A DNA stretch of 64,000 bases, from NCBI GenBank assembly GCA_963699225.1, contig OY969423.1, positions 2,728,001 through 2,792,000 of the forward strand, given 5' to 3'. This stretch comes from VRUE01 sp963699225. Its GTDB lineage: Bacteria > Actinomycetota > Thermoleophilia > Solirubrobacterales > 70-9. Positions 1 through 8,979 of the stretch are shown here, one piece after another. The first letter of the stretch is position 1. Every line of letters begins with the position of its first letter. The translations under genes were made by a program, and so were the position numbers. The notes under the pieces were generated by a model. The model was not told the DNA's origin. It did not search any database and saw nothing but the letters and a program-made list of their open reading frames with translations.

Positions 1-1
1 A

Positions 2-838
2 GTCTCGCGGGCCAAGGGCCGCGGCGCCGAGGCCGTGATCTGCGCCTCGACCGGCAACACCGCCGCCAGTGCTGCCGCTTACGCGGCGCGGGCGGGGATG
101 CGGGGGGCCGTGATCGTGCCGGAGGGCAAGATCGCGATCGGCAAGCTGGCCCAGGCGCTGATGCACGGTGCCCGCGTCGTCGCCCTGCAAGGGAACTTCG
201 ACGATGCCCTGCGGATCGTCCGCGAGCTCGCCGACAAGCACCCAATCGAGCTGGTCAACTCGGTCAATCCGCACCGGATCGAAGGCCAGAAGACCGCCGC
301 CTTCGAGGTGATCGAGGAGCTGGGGGAGGCGCCGGGCGCGCTGGCGATCCCGGTCGGCAACGCCGGCAACGTCACCGCCTACTGGCGCGGCTTCCAGGAG
401 GCCGGCACCGCCCCGATCCTCTACGGCTTCCAGGCCGAGGGCGCCGCGCCGTTGGTCCGCGGCGCGCCAGTCGCCAACCCTGAGACCGTTGCCTCGGCGA
501 TCCGGATCGGCAACCCGGCCCGCTGGGAGGAGGCGATGGACGCCTTCACCGGCTCGCGCGGGCGCGTCGCCGCGGTCTCCGATCAGCAGATCCTCGACGC
601 CTATCGCTGGCTCGCCGCCGGAGAGGGTGTCTTCTGCGAGCCTGCCTCGGCAGCGTCGGTCGCTGGCCTGCTTGCCCACGGCCTGCCCACGGTAGAGGGC
701 GAGCCGCCACCGGAGACGGTCGTCTGCGTTCTCACCGGCCACGGCCTCAAGGACCCCGATACGGCGCTCTCCAAAGCGCCACCGGTGATCAACTGCGAGA
801 ACGACCTCAGCGCGGTCGAGCGCGCGGTATTCGATTGA
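2..838 (+). CDS. thrC: Threonine synthase, 3' part (5' end outside window)
   Basis: PLP enzyme converting O-phosphohomoserine to threonine. The reading frame is open from base 2, so the N-terminus, including the PLP lysine, is outside the window. Visible family features are the STGNTAASAAAYAARAG segment (phosphate and substrate loop), a long Rossmann-like middle with LVNSVNPHRIEGQKTAAFE, the glycine-rich PLP-phosphate loop PVGNAGN, and the C-terminal VCVLTGHGLKDPD motif typical of actinobacterial threonine synthases. It overlaps the next gene, homoserine kinase, by 4 nt, so the last two steps of threonine synthesis are translationally coupled. Identification is confident; only the missing start is uncertain. 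Confidence 0.95.
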   Translation, partial: VSRAKGRGAEAVICASTGNTAASAAAYAARAGMRGAVIVPEGKIAIGKLAQALMHGARVVALQGNFDDALRIVRELADKHPIELVNSVNPHRIEGQKTAAFEVIEELGEAPGALAIPVGNAGNVTAYWRGFQEAGTAPILYGFQAEGAAPLVRGAPVANPETVASAIRIGNPARWEEAMDAFTGSRGRVAAVSDQQILDAYRWLAAGEGVFCEPASAASVAGLLAHGLPTVEGEPPPETVVCVLTGHGLKDPDTALSKAPPVINCENDLSAVERAVFD

Positions 839-1716
839 CCGTCCGCCGCCGGCTGGTCCGCGTCCCCGCCTCGTCGGCCAATCTCGGCCCGGGTTATGAC
901 GTGCTCGCCGCCGCGGTCTCGCTTTATCTCGAGCTCGAAGTCGAGGAGACGGGCGAGTTCTCGCTCGATCCCGCCGGCCTCGATGTCTCCGTCGGCCGCG
1001 ACAACCTGATCGTGCGGGCCTTCGAGACCCTGCATCCCGCCGACGGCATCTCCTTCCGGCTGAAGAGCGAGATCCCGCTGGCGCGGGGGCTGGGCTCGAG
1101 CGCCGCGGCGATCGTCGCCGGTCTCTTCGCTGCCGATCACCTCTTCGAGCTCGCCCTCTCCAAGCAGGAGATGCTGACCAAGGCGACGGAGCTGGAGGGG
1201 CACCCCGACAACGTCGCCGCGGCGATCTACGGCGGCTTCGTGATCTGCGGCGGCGGGGAGGGCGAGTCGCCGAGCGCGGTCCGCTTCGACCCGCCGAGCG
1301 GCCTCGAGGGCATCGCGGTCATCCCGGCCGAGGAGGTCTCGACCGAGCGCGCCCGCGAAGCGATCCCCGCCGAGGTTCCGCTCGCCGACGCGGTCGCCAA
1401 CGTCTCCGCCGCCTCGCGCTTGGTGTTGGGTCTGCAGACGGCCGACCTCGACCTTGTGGCTGCCGGTCTCCTTGATCGCATCCACCAGCCCCGTCGCCGC
1501 GAGCTCTACTCGCGCTCGATGGAGCTAGTCGACAATGCCGCCGAGCTCGGTGCCCTGGGCGCGACGATCTCCGGCGCCGGCCCCACCGTCCTCGTCTGGA
1601 CCACCTGGCAGGAAGCGGGCCACGTCGCCGAGGCCCTCGAGCAGCGCTGCGCCGGCTGGGCCGAGGTTCGCCGCCTCCCCTTCAGCCCCCACGGGGCTGA
1701 CGTTCCTGAGCTTTAA
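835..1716 (+). CDS. thrB: Homoserine kinase
   Basis: GHMP-family kinase that phosphorylates homoserine, supplying the substrate of the upstream threonine synthase. The 293-residue protein shows the N-terminal RVPASSANLGPGYDVLAAA motif of homoserine kinases, the ATP-binding PLARGLGSSAAAIVAG loop (residues about 81-96), the HPDNVAAAIYGG segment, and a C-terminal glycine motif GATISGAGPTVL. The start is TTG at 835, sharing TTGA with the thrC stop, so translation is probably coupled. The length is normal for the family and the gene appears intact. Confidence 0.95.
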   Translation: MTVRRRLVRVPASSANLGPGYDVLAAAVSLYLELEVEETGEFSLDPAGLDVSVGRDNLIVRAFETLHPADGISFRLKSEIPLARGLGSSAAAIVAGLFAADHLFELALSKQEMLTKATELEGHPDNVAAAIYGGFVICGGGEGESPSAVRFDPPSGLEGIAVIPAEEVSTERAREAIPAEVPLADAVANVSAASRLVLGLQTADLDLVAAGLLDRIHQPRRRELYSRSMELVDNAAELGALGATISGAGPTVLVWTTWQEAGHVAEALEQRCAGWAEVRRLPFSPHGADVPEL

Positions 1717-1753
1717 CCGGGAAGAGGCTGGTCGCGTCATCGCTTAGGCGGGG

Positions 1754-1966
1754 GTGCGTTTGACCCGCCATTCCAAGAACGAACTTCGCAACTTGAAGGC
1801 GACTGTTGAGGATGTCGAGAGAGTCATCGCGAACCCGATTAGGGTCGATTACGACTCAGACGAAAGATCTCGGTATACGGGATATATTCGGGACGTGCGC
1901 GTGCGCATTGTCGTGGCTCTTGACGAGCCGGACCTTGTTGTCACAATCCACAAGAGGAGGCGCTGA
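1754..1966 (+). CDS. DUF4258-like small protein, putative toxin
   Basis: A 70-residue basic protein beginning with GTG. The sequence (H-S-K-N-E-L-R near the N-terminus, a middle with VEDVERVIANP, and a C-terminus VVTIHKRRR) resembles the DUF4258 / RelE-like beta-sheet fold seen in small toxins. Its stop overlaps the next start by 1 nt (TGATG), and the next gene is a DUF2283 protein; these two families recur together as a predicted toxin-antitoxin-like pair. Family assignment is by pattern only; no activity is shown by the sequence. It lies 37 nt after thrB and could be read through from that operon. Confidence 0.6.
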   Translation: MRLTRHSKNELRNLKATVEDVERVIANPIRVDYDSDERSRYTGYIRDVRVRIVVALDEPDLVVTIHKRRR

Positions 1967-2280
1967 TGAAAGCTGATTACGACAGTGAGGCCAACGCGAT
2001 TTCAATCAACCTGTGCTCGTTCGATCACTTCGACGAGCAGGAGCACGTTGATGACGACTATTGCGTTGTGGGGCTTGAAAAGGGCCGCCCAGTCAACGTC
2101 GAGCTCTTGAGCCCGGCCGAGCACATCGAACTACTCGAGGCCGCGGCAGACCGCTTCGACTTGGACAGCGTGGCCCTGATTGCCACAACCCGCGCTGCGC
2201 TTGCTGCCCCTGATCGGATCGTTGAGTTGAATCTGGGAGCCCCATTGCCAGATTCGCGTTCCGTGCTCCGCCATCCGTGA
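1966..2280 (+). CDS. DUF2283-family protein, putative antitoxin partner
   Basis: A 104-residue acidic protein. The first 50 residues fit DUF2283: YDSEANAISINL followed by a DDDYCVVGLEKGRPVNVELLSPAEHI stretch, a small beta-meander domain normally of 50-70 residues. The C-terminal 35 residues are not part of the usual family. The ATG overlaps the stop of the DUF4258-like gene, and a GAGGAGG ribosome-binding site lies inside that gene's 3' end, so the two should be made together. DUF2283 is thought to act as antitoxin to DUF4258; that role is inferred from family pairing. Confidence 0.65.
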   Translation: MKADYDSEANAISINLCSFDHFDEQEHVDDDYCVVGLEKGRPVNVELLSPAEHIELLEAAADRFDLDSVALIATTRAALAAPDRIVELNLGAPLPDSRSVLRHP

Positions 2281-3353
2281 CCGGTTTTAGGATCACCGGC
2301 GTGATCCGCAAACTGGCTGTCGTTGCACTTGTAACTCTCGTCGCGCTCGTTGCGGTTCCGGCGACCTCGCAAGCGACCCTTGTTTTCACCCGCAATCCCT
2401 TCAACCCAACGGTTTACGTCGCGAATGACAACGGCTCCTCGGCGCGGAAGATCGGTACGGGGTCAAATCCGCGGGTCTCGCCCGATGGACAGACGATCGT
2501 CTTCTACCGTCTCGGCAAGGGCAATCAGCCGGCTGACCTGATGGTCGCCTCCGCGGCGGGCGGCGCCCCGAAGAAGCTCTTGAGCAACTGGCAGGACCCG
2601 TTCGTCTTCGCTTGGTCATCCGACTCGAGCACGATCGCGGTGCTGCGCGGACCCGAGGTCGGCAAGCAGCGGCTGGTCACGGTCGATCTCGCCAGCGGGG
2701 AACAGCACACGATCGATCAGGGGTATTTCTCCGGGGTTAGCTTCGCCCCGGGGGGCAGCGAACAGCTGGTCTATGGCAAGGCGACAAGCGAAAACTTCCC
2801 GCCCCGCAGCGACATCTACAGAATCGACATCCTCCCCCCGGGAGCCGTCGGCGTCGCCGCCGAAGAACCGCAGCGGCTGACCACCGACCACCGTTCCCTC
2901 GATCCGCTCTGGGGGCCGAACGAAAAGATCGTCTTCGTCAAGCACCTGGGTGAAAAGAGCCGCAAGTACGGCCCCAAGAACGACCTCTTCCTGATGAACC
3001 CGAGCGGCAAGCAGGTCAAGCGACTAACCCACACCAAGGTCGGCCCGCTGCTCGCTGGCTTGGACCCCACCGCTTGGTCGGCGAGCGGCAAGCACCTGCT
3101 CGCCGAGTTCGGTGGCCAGGACACGACCTACGCGGTCACGGTCAACCCGAAGACCGGCGCGGAACGGGCCTTGACCAAGGAACGCGAGACCGGCTTCGTC
3201 GGCACCGCCCTCTCCCGCAACGGCAGGCTCGTGCTCGGCAGTCTCGGCGGTTTCGAACCCGGCCCCGGTCACAAGGTGGTCAGCATCCCCTACAAGGGCG
3301 GCAAGCCCAGGGTGCTCGCCAATAACGCCTCGGAAGCCGACTGGAGCCGCTGA
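2277..3353 (+). CDS. Secreted TolB-like beta-propeller protein
   Basis: A 358-residue exported protein with a clear signal peptide (basic start, hydrophobic run VVALVTLVALVAV, cleavage likely after TSQA). The rest is made of repeated WD40/PD40 (TolB-type) blades: DNGSSARKIGTGSNPRVSPDGQ, VFAWSSDSSTIAVL, DPLWGPNEKIVFV, DLFLMNPSG-type segments. Such propellers bind proteins or peptidoglycan-associated ligands outside the membrane; the partner is unknown. GTG 2277 overlaps the previous stop by 4 nt; GTG 2301, preceded by AGGA at a good distance and starting MIRKLAVVALV, is an equally good start. It overlaps the cupin gene by 1 nt. Confidence 0.8.
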   Translation: MTGFRITGVIRKLAVVALVTLVALVAVPATSQATLVFTRNPFNPTVYVANDNGSSARKIGTGSNPRVSPDGQTIVFYRLGKGNQPADLMVASAAGGAPKKLLSNWQDPFVFAWSSDSSTIAVLRGPEVGKQRLVTVDLASGEQHTIDQGYFSGVSFAPGGSEQLVYGKATSENFPPRSDIYRIDILPPGAVGVAAEEPQRLTTDHRSLDPLWGPNEKIVFVKHLGEKSRKYGPKNDLFLMNPSGKQVKRLTHTKVGPLLAGLDPTAWSASGKHLLAEFGGQDTTYAVTVNPKTGAERALTKERETGFVGTALSRNGRLVLGSLGGFEPGPGHKVVSIPYKGGKPRVLANNASEADWSR

Positions 3354-3727
3354 TGGCCGGCGGCTTTACGATCAAGCACCGCGACGAGTTCGAGTCGATG
3401 GAGGGCTCCGGCGACTCGACCTGGCGCCTGGCGCGCAAGGCGCTGGGGACCTCGGCCTTTGGCTTCAACCTGGTCGAAATCGATCCCGGTGGGCAGATCC
3501 CCGAGCACGATGAGTCGGGCAGCGGTCAAGTCGAGCTCTACGCGATCCTCGAGGGCGAGGCGGTGCTGCGGATCGAGGGCGAGGATCACCCGGCGCCTGC
3601 CGGCACCTTCGCCTCGATCGAGCCGCCGGCGAGCCGCACGATCCTCAACCGCTCCGACGCTCCGGTCACCGCGCTGCTGATCGGTGTCCAGCCCGAGGGC
3701 GGCTTCGAGCCGGCCGGCTGGGCCTAG
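3353..3727 (+). CDS. Cupin-domain protein
   Basis: A 124-residue single-domain cupin. The two cupin motifs are recognisable: G-x5-H-x3 in GGQIPEHDESGSGQVELYAILEGEA and the second beta-strand motif with PAGTFASIEPPASRTILN. In the second motif the usual metal-binding histidine is not evident, so metal coordination may be reduced. Small cupins may be sugar isomerases, dioxygenases or regulatory binding domains; nothing here decides which. The start overlaps the stop of the TolB-like gene (TGATG), and the stop codon overlaps the stop of the convergent YjbR gene by 3 nt. Confidence 0.8.
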   Translation: MAGGFTIKHRDEFESMEGSGDSTWRLARKALGTSAFGFNLVEIDPGGQIPEHDESGSGQVELYAILEGEAVLRIEGEDHPAPAGTFASIEPPASRTILNRSDAPVTALLIGVQPEGGFEPAGWA

Positions 3728-4122
3728 CCCAGCTCCGGGTTGGCGTCGAGGTACTGCTTGGCCAGCCGCTTCGGCGCGCGCGTAAGCCAGGCTTCGATCA
3801 CCAGCTCCTCCAGCTCGCCGACCGCGATCCGCTCCAGCCGCACGAGGACCGACGGGTAGCCATCGAAGTGGGGGGTGGTGAAGTAGACCTCAGGATCGTC
3901 GGCGAGTAGCGCTTCCTTGGCGACCAGGTGCTCGACCCGGGCTCCCAGGATCGCGCCGCTCGGTGCCCTGTCGCCGAGTGTCTCCAGTTCGCTCGCACGC
4001 AGCGGACGCTCCCAGACGAAGAGCTTCTTCCGCACCCGCCAGGAAGGCAATCCATGCATCGGCTGCTCCGTGGCCTCGGGCAGGGAGAGGGCGATGCGGC
4101 GCACGTCATCCCAGTCGGCCAT
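3724..4122 (-). CDS. MmcQ/YjbR family DNA-binding-fold protein
   Basis: A 132-residue protein of the YjbR (CyaY-like) family, often annotated MmcQ/YjbR. It starts MADWDDVRRIALSLPEATEQ, the standard YjbR opening, and continues with SWRVRKKLFVW, VYFTTPHFDGYPSVLVRL and a C-terminal helix EAWLTRAPKRLAKQYL, all typical of the group. The fold resembles double-wing DNA-binding modules, but the cellular function is not established. It is convergent with the cupin gene; its upstream side faces the gltB leader region. Confidence 0.85.
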   Translation of the reverse strand: MADWDDVRRIALSLPEATEQPMHGLPSWRVRKKLFVWERPLRASELETLGDRAPSGAILGARVEHLVAKEALLADDPEVYFTTPHFDGYPSVLVRLERIAVGELEELVIEAWLTRAPKRLAKQYLDANPELG

Positions 4123-4254
4123 GTCAACAGTTTCGCGCTATTTGCAGGGAAACGCCGATTTATCTCGACGGGTTTCCCGGCGTCCCTATAATTCCGGGAC
4201 CCGTCAACCCGTCGCGCGCCCGCTCGAAGAAGGCGTGGAAACCGGGAGGTCAGC

Positions 4255-7200
4255 GTGTCCCATACCCAGTCCCGTGAGCTTCACGGCGAGGGCGTCTTCC
4301 GCTACTCGCCAGAGCGTGCCTACCGCCCGCTTGTCTCGCCGCCCAGCGTCGAGGACAAGGATGCGTGTGCGATCTATGCCTCCGTCCGCAAGGACGCCAC
4401 GCCCAGTCACGCGCCGATCGAGCTGGCGATCCCGGCCCTGCAGAAGATGCTCCACCGCGCCGGCAACGTCGACGGCGAGGGGGACGGCTGCGGCCTGCTG
4501 CTCGACCTGCCGCGCAAGATCTGGGCCGAGGAGGTCCGCTCCGGCGGCCACGACCCCTCGCTGACCCTCGACGACGCCTTCGCCGTCGCCCACATCTTCG
4601 TCGAGCGCTCCCAGGACCTCGAGCGCATCCAGCACGACGCCCGTGAGCTGCTCGGCCAGGGCGGCTTCCGCATCCTTGCCGAGCGGATCGGCGTCGTCGA
4701 CTCGCCCGCGCTCGGCCCGACCGCGCGCGAGGAGGAGCCGCACTTCTGGCAGTTGGCCGGCCTCGTCGCCGACGCCTCGCGTCGCGACCGTGTCCTCTTC
4801 GACCTGCTGATCGAGCTCGAGCAGCGCCTCGACGTCCACGTCCCCTCCTTCTCGGCGACGACCTGCGTCTACAAGGTGATGGGCGCGCCGAAGATCCTCG
4901 GCGAGTACTACCCCGACCTGCGCGACGAGCGCTTCGAGACGATCGGCAGCTTCGGCCACAACCGCTACTCGACCAACACCTGGCCTTCCTTCAAGCGGGT
5001 GCAGCCGTTCTCGGTGCTCGGCCACAACGGCGAGATCAACACGATCGCCCAGCTGCGCCAGGAGGCGAAAATGCTCGGCGTGCCGATCCACAGCGGTGGC
5101 TCGGACTCCCAGGACCTCAACCGCACGATCGACACCCTGGTCAGCCGCGACGGCCTCAGCCTCGCCGAGGCGATGGAGATGGTCGTGCCGCCGATCGTCG
5201 AAGAGATCCGCCGCATGCCGGAGGAGTTGCACCGCTTCTACATGTACCTGCACCAGGCGATGGGCCCCTTCGCGCAGGGGCCGGTGGCGCTGATCGCCCG
5301 CCACTCCGGCGAATGCGTCTTCTCCTCCGACGCGCTTGGTTTGCGGCCGCTGTGGCAGGTCGAGACCACCGACGACTATGTCTTCAGCTCCGAGCCGGGA
5401 GTGGTCTCGGTCAGTGCGATGGTCTCTGAGCCGAAGCCGCTCGCTCCCGGCGAGAAGGCGCTGGTGATCATTGACCGCGAGCGCAAGCGCTCGACCCTGC
5501 ATCCGCACGACGAGATGTTGCGGATCGTCCGCGAGAGCTGGCTGCGCCGCAACGGCGCCGATGACGCGGCCGCCTACGATCGTGCCCTGGAGACTGGCGG
5601 CCCGCTCGAGGGCGAGGAGGTGCCGGGCTACTCCGACGCCGGTCCCGAGGAGCCGGTCAAGGTCACCGATCGCGTCCTCGCCGGCTTCGGCTGGCAGCGC
5701 GACGACGTCAAACTGGTCCAGCAGATGGCCTCCAACGGCCAGGAGCCGGTCGGCTCGCTGGGCTACGACGGGCCGCTCGCAGCGCTCTCGCCAGAGCGCC
5801 AGAACCTCGCCGACTACTTCAAGGAGACGGTCGCCGTCGTCACCAACCCGGCGATCGACCGCGAACGCGAGATGGAGCACTTCTCCACCCGCACCGTCTT
5901 CGGCCGCCGCCCCTCGATCGCCGCCGCCGGCGAGGACACCGGTACGGTCGAGACCGCTTTCCCGGTGATCCTCGGCGGCCACCACGGCCTGGCGCCGCTC
6001 TCCGACAAGACCTACCGGGCGATCGCCCGCAAGCACCACACCTACCTGCTCGAGGACCTCTGGGAGGAGTTCCGCGGCCGCGCCGACGTCGTCGACATCT
6101 CGCTGCTGGAGTCCGAGACGACCCGCGGCGCGATCGAGCGGATCAAGCAGGAGGCGGTGAAGAAAGTGCGTGACGGCGCCGAGCTGCTCGTGCTCACCGA
6201 CCGCACCGTCTACGACGCCGACCGCCGTTACCTCGACCCCCACCTCGCCACCTCCGCCGTCGACCAGGCGCTGAAGAGCTTCAAGGTCGAGCCGGGCGAG
6301 GAGAACCTGCGGCGCCGCTGCGGCCTGGTGCTGCGCTCGGCCTCGATCCGCAACGTCCACGACACGATGCTCGCCCTCGGCCTCGGCGCCAACGGTGTCT
6401 GCCCGTACACGATGGTCGAAGTTGTCTGCGTCGAGGACTACGAGTCCGACGTCTCCAACCTCTGCGACGCGCTCAACAAGGGCATGGAGAAAGTGATCTC
6501 GACGATCGGCATCCACGAGGTGCGCGGCTACGCCCGCCAGTTCTCCTCGATCGGGATCAAGCCCGAGCTGACCGAGATCTTCATGACCGAGGCCTTTGCC
6601 GCCTCCGAGCGCGCTGGTGTCGGTTTCACCGACCTCGACCAGGACACCAACGAGCGCGCCCGTGTGCTCGCCGGCGACGAAGACGCCAAACCGGCGAAGA
6701 CGTTTCGCTTCTACCCCAAGGTCTACAAGGCCGCGATCGCGACTGCCAACGGAACCGGCTCCTACGAGGACTACTCGCAGAAAGTCCGCGACCTCGAGCA
6801 GCAGAGCCCGATCTCGATGCGCCACATCATGGGCTTGAAAGGCGACCGGGACCCGGTCGATCCGGCCAACGTCGACGCCGGCATCGGCCACCACGATTAC
6901 CCGCTGGTGATTTCCTCGATGAGCTTCGGCTCGCAGTCCGAGCCGGCTTTCCGCGCCTACGCCGAGGCGGCAAAGTCGATCAACGTGCTCTGCGTCAACG
7001 GCGAGGGTGGCGAGATCCGCGACATGTACGGGAAATACCGCAAATGGCGCGGCCAGCAGGTCGCCTCGGGCCGCTTCGGCGTCTCGGCGGAGATGCTCAA
7101 CTCCTCCTACCTGGCCGAGATCAAGATCGGCCAGGGCGCTAAGCCCGGCGAGGGTGGCCACCTGCCCGGCAAGAAGGTCTCCGAGAAGGTCGCCGCCGCG

Positions 7201-8922
7201 CGTAACGCCGCGCCCGGCACCGACCTGATCTCGCCTTCCAACAACCACAACCTCTACTCGATCGAGGACCTCGCCGAGCTGATCGACGAGCTCAAGACCG
7301 TGAATCCGGACGTACGCGTTTCGGTCAAGGTCCCGGTGGTGCCGAACATCGGCACGATCGGCCTCGGCATCGCCAAGGCGGGGGCGGACATCATCACTCT
7401 CTCCGGCTTCGAGGGTGGCACCGGCGCCGCCCGCCAGCACGCCCTGCGCCACGTCGGCCTGCCCTCGGACATCGGCACCCGTGCCGTGCACCGGGCGCTG
7501 ATGGAGGCGGGCCTGCGCAACCGGGTCGAGATCTGGGCCGACGGCGGTTACCGCCATGGTCACGACATCGTCAAGTTGCATTGCCTCGGCGCCAACCGGG
7601 TCGGCTTCGGCACCCTGGCGATGGTCAGCCTCGGCTGCACGATCTGCCGCGGCTGCCAGCTCGACACCTGTCACGTCGGCATCGCGACCCAGATCGAGAC
7701 GGTCGAGCAGGCCCAGGAGCACGGGCTGAAGAAGTTCACGCCGCAGGAGATCGACAGCGCCGCCGAGAGCTGCGCCCGCTTCTTCCAGGCGATGGGCGAG
7801 GAGGTCAAGCAGGTCGTCGCCTCGCTCGGCTACGAGCGCGCCCAGGACCTGGTCGGCCGCTACGACTTGCTCGAGCAGGTCGCCCACCACGACACGGTTG
7901 ACCTGGCGCCGCTGATCACGCCGCTGGAGGAGTTCCTCGATCTCGAGCCGATCGACCTGCCGGTCGCCGAGAGCGAAGACCAGCGCGCCGAGGCCGGCAT
8001 GGTCGTCGCCCGGCCGATCCGCATGGAGGCCAAGCAGGCCTCCCATCAGATCGCCGGACTCGCCGGCGACATCTGCCCTGGCCGCACGATCCACAATGAG
8101 TTCCCCCGCGCCACCGATGCCAACGACCGTGTGCTGGGCTCCGAGCTCTCCGGGGCGATCGCCCGCTCGCGGATCTTCGAGGACGGGCCCGAGTCCAACG
8201 ACGACGTGCTCGCCAGCCTCGAGTTCAACGGCGGCTCGGTTGCCGGCCAGGGCCTTGGCGCCTTCAACTCCTACGGCGTCGCGATCCGGATCGAGGGGGG
8301 TGCCCAGGACGGCGTCGGCAAGACGATGCTGGGCGGCTCGATCGCCGTGCTCAAGGGCAAGGGCGCCAAGGGCCAGCGGGTCAACGGCTCGGTCGGCAAG
8401 TCCTTCGCCTACGGCGCCCAGCGCGGCCGCCTCTTCGTTCAGGGCTCGGCCGACTCGCGCTTTTGCATCCGCCTCTCCGGCGCCGACGTGGTGCTGGCCG
8501 GCGAACCCGAAGAGTCGATCGACGACAGTCGTGGCTGCATCGTCGACCGCGCCAACGCCAAGGGCTTTGCCTTCGAGTACATGACCTCGGGCCGCGCGAT
8601 CGTGCTCGGCGACCTCGGGCCCTGGGCCTGCGCCGGCATGACCGGCGGCCGCGTCTACGTCCGCCACAACGCTTTCGGCATCGACGCAGCCGCGATCAAG
8701 CGACGCCTCGGCGAGGGCGCCAAGGTCGAGCTCAAAGACCTAGACGCCGAGGGCCTCCTCGACATCGATGACCTCCTTGGTGCCTACGCCAGTGAACTGC
8801 GGGCTACCGGTCAGGACGACGAGGCTGAACGGGTGCTTGGCTTGGCAGCTGATGCCACCGGCAACTTCATGATGGTCGTCCCGCACAAGGTGCAGGCGGA
8901 CCCAAGCATCTCGACCGAGTAG
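4255..8922 (+). CDS. gltB: Glutamate synthase, large (alpha) subunit
   Basis: A 1555-residue multidomain enzyme making two glutamates from glutamine and 2-oxoglutarate. Order: a propeptide of about 37 residues ending before Cys38 (DACAIYASVRK), the class II glutaminase nucleophile; the glutaminase domain; the central domain; the FMN/synthase domain with GQGAKPGEGGHLPGKK near residue 960; the 3Fe-4S motif C1128-x5-C1134-x4-C1139; and a C-terminal beta-helix GXGXG domain with FGVSAEM... and RSRIFEDGPESNDD-type segments. GTG start has a strong GGGAGGT ribosome-binding site. No gltD (small subunit) follows, so the NADPH-oxidising partner is elsewhere or ferredoxin serves as donor. Confidence 0.97.
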   Translation: MSHTQSRELHGEGVFRYSPERAYRPLVSPPSVEDKDACAIYASVRKDATPSHAPIELAIPALQKMLHRAGNVDGEGDGCGLLLDLPRKIWAEEVRSGGHDPSLTLDDAFAVAHIFVERSQDLERIQHDARELLGQGGFRILAERIGVVDSPALGPTAREEEPHFWQLAGLVADASRRDRVLFDLLIELEQRLDVHVPSFSATTCVYKVMGAPKILGEYYPDLRDERFETIGSFGHNRYSTNTWPSFKRVQPFSVLGHNGEINTIAQLRQEAKMLGVPIHSGGSDSQDLNRTIDTLVSRDGLSLAEAMEMVVPPIVEEIRRMPEELHRFYMYLHQAMGPFAQGPVALIARHSGECVFSSDALGLRPLWQVETTDDYVFSSEPGVVSVSAMVSEPKPLAPGEKALVIIDRERKRSTLHPHDEMLRIVRESWLRRNGADDAAAYDRALETGGPLEGEEVPGYSDAGPEEPVKVTDRVLAGFGWQRDDVKLVQQMASNGQEPVGSLGYDGPLAALSPERQNLADYFKETVAVVTNPAIDREREMEHFSTRTVFGRRPSIAAAGEDTGTVETAFPVILGGHHGLAPLSDKTYRAIARKHHTYLLEDLWEEFRGRADVVDISLLESETTRGAIERIKQEAVKKVRDGAELLVLTDRTVYDADRRYLDPHLATSAVDQALKSFKVEPGEENLRRRCGLVLRSASIRNVHDTMLALGLGANGVCPYTMVEVVCVEDYESDVSNLCDALNKGMEKVISTIGIHEVRGYARQFSSIGIKPELTEIFMTEAFAASERAGVGFTDLDQDTNERARVLAGDEDAKPAKTFRFYPKVYKAAIATANGTGSYEDYSQKVRDLEQQSPISMRHIMGLKGDRDPVDPANVDAGIGHHDYPLVISSMSFGSQSEPAFRAYAEAAKSINVLCVNGEGGEIRDMYGKYRKWRGQQVASGRFGVSAEMLNSSYLAEIKIGQGAKPGEGGHLPGKKVSEKVAAARNAAPGTDLISPSNNHNLYSIEDLAELIDELKTVNPDVRVSVKVPVVPNIGTIGLGIAKAGADIITLSGFEGGTGAARQHALRHVGLPSDIGTRAVHRALMEAGLRNRVEIWADGGYRHGHDIVKLHCLGANRVGFGTLAMVSLGCTICRGCQLDTCHVGIATQIETVEQAQEHGLKKFTPQEIDSAAESCARFFQAMGEEVKQVVASLGYERAQDLVGRYDLLEQVAHHDTVDLAPLITPLEEFLDLEPIDLPVAESEDQRAEAGMVVARPIRMEAKQASHQIAGLAGDICPGRTIHNEFPRATDANDRVLGSELSGAIARSRIFEDGPESNDDVLASLEFNGGSVAGQGLGAFNSYGVAIRIEGGAQDGVGKTMLGGSIAVLKGKGAKGQRVNGSVGKSFAYGAQRGRLFVQGSADSRFCIRLSGADVVLAGEPEESIDDSRGCIVDRANAKGFAFEYMTSGRAIVLGDLGPWACAGMTGGRVYVRHNAFGIDAAAIKRRLGEGAKVELKDLDAEGLLDIDDLLGAYASELRATGQDDEAERVLGLAADATGNFMMVVPHKVQADPSISTE

Positions 8923-8979
8923 GTGTGGTGGGGAGGGCTCCCGCCTCTCCCACGACGACCCAGGGTCGAGATGCTCGGC

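Noticed and set aside
601..1485. 294-residue minus-strand frame opposite thrC/thrB
   Set aside because: Shadow of two well-recognised threonine genes.
4204..8667. 1487-residue open frame antisense to gltB
   Set aside because: Composition is Asp/Ala/Val/Leu/Arg-rich and repetitive, as expected from reading GC-rich codons backwards; the sense strand is an intact glutamate synthase with all motifs.
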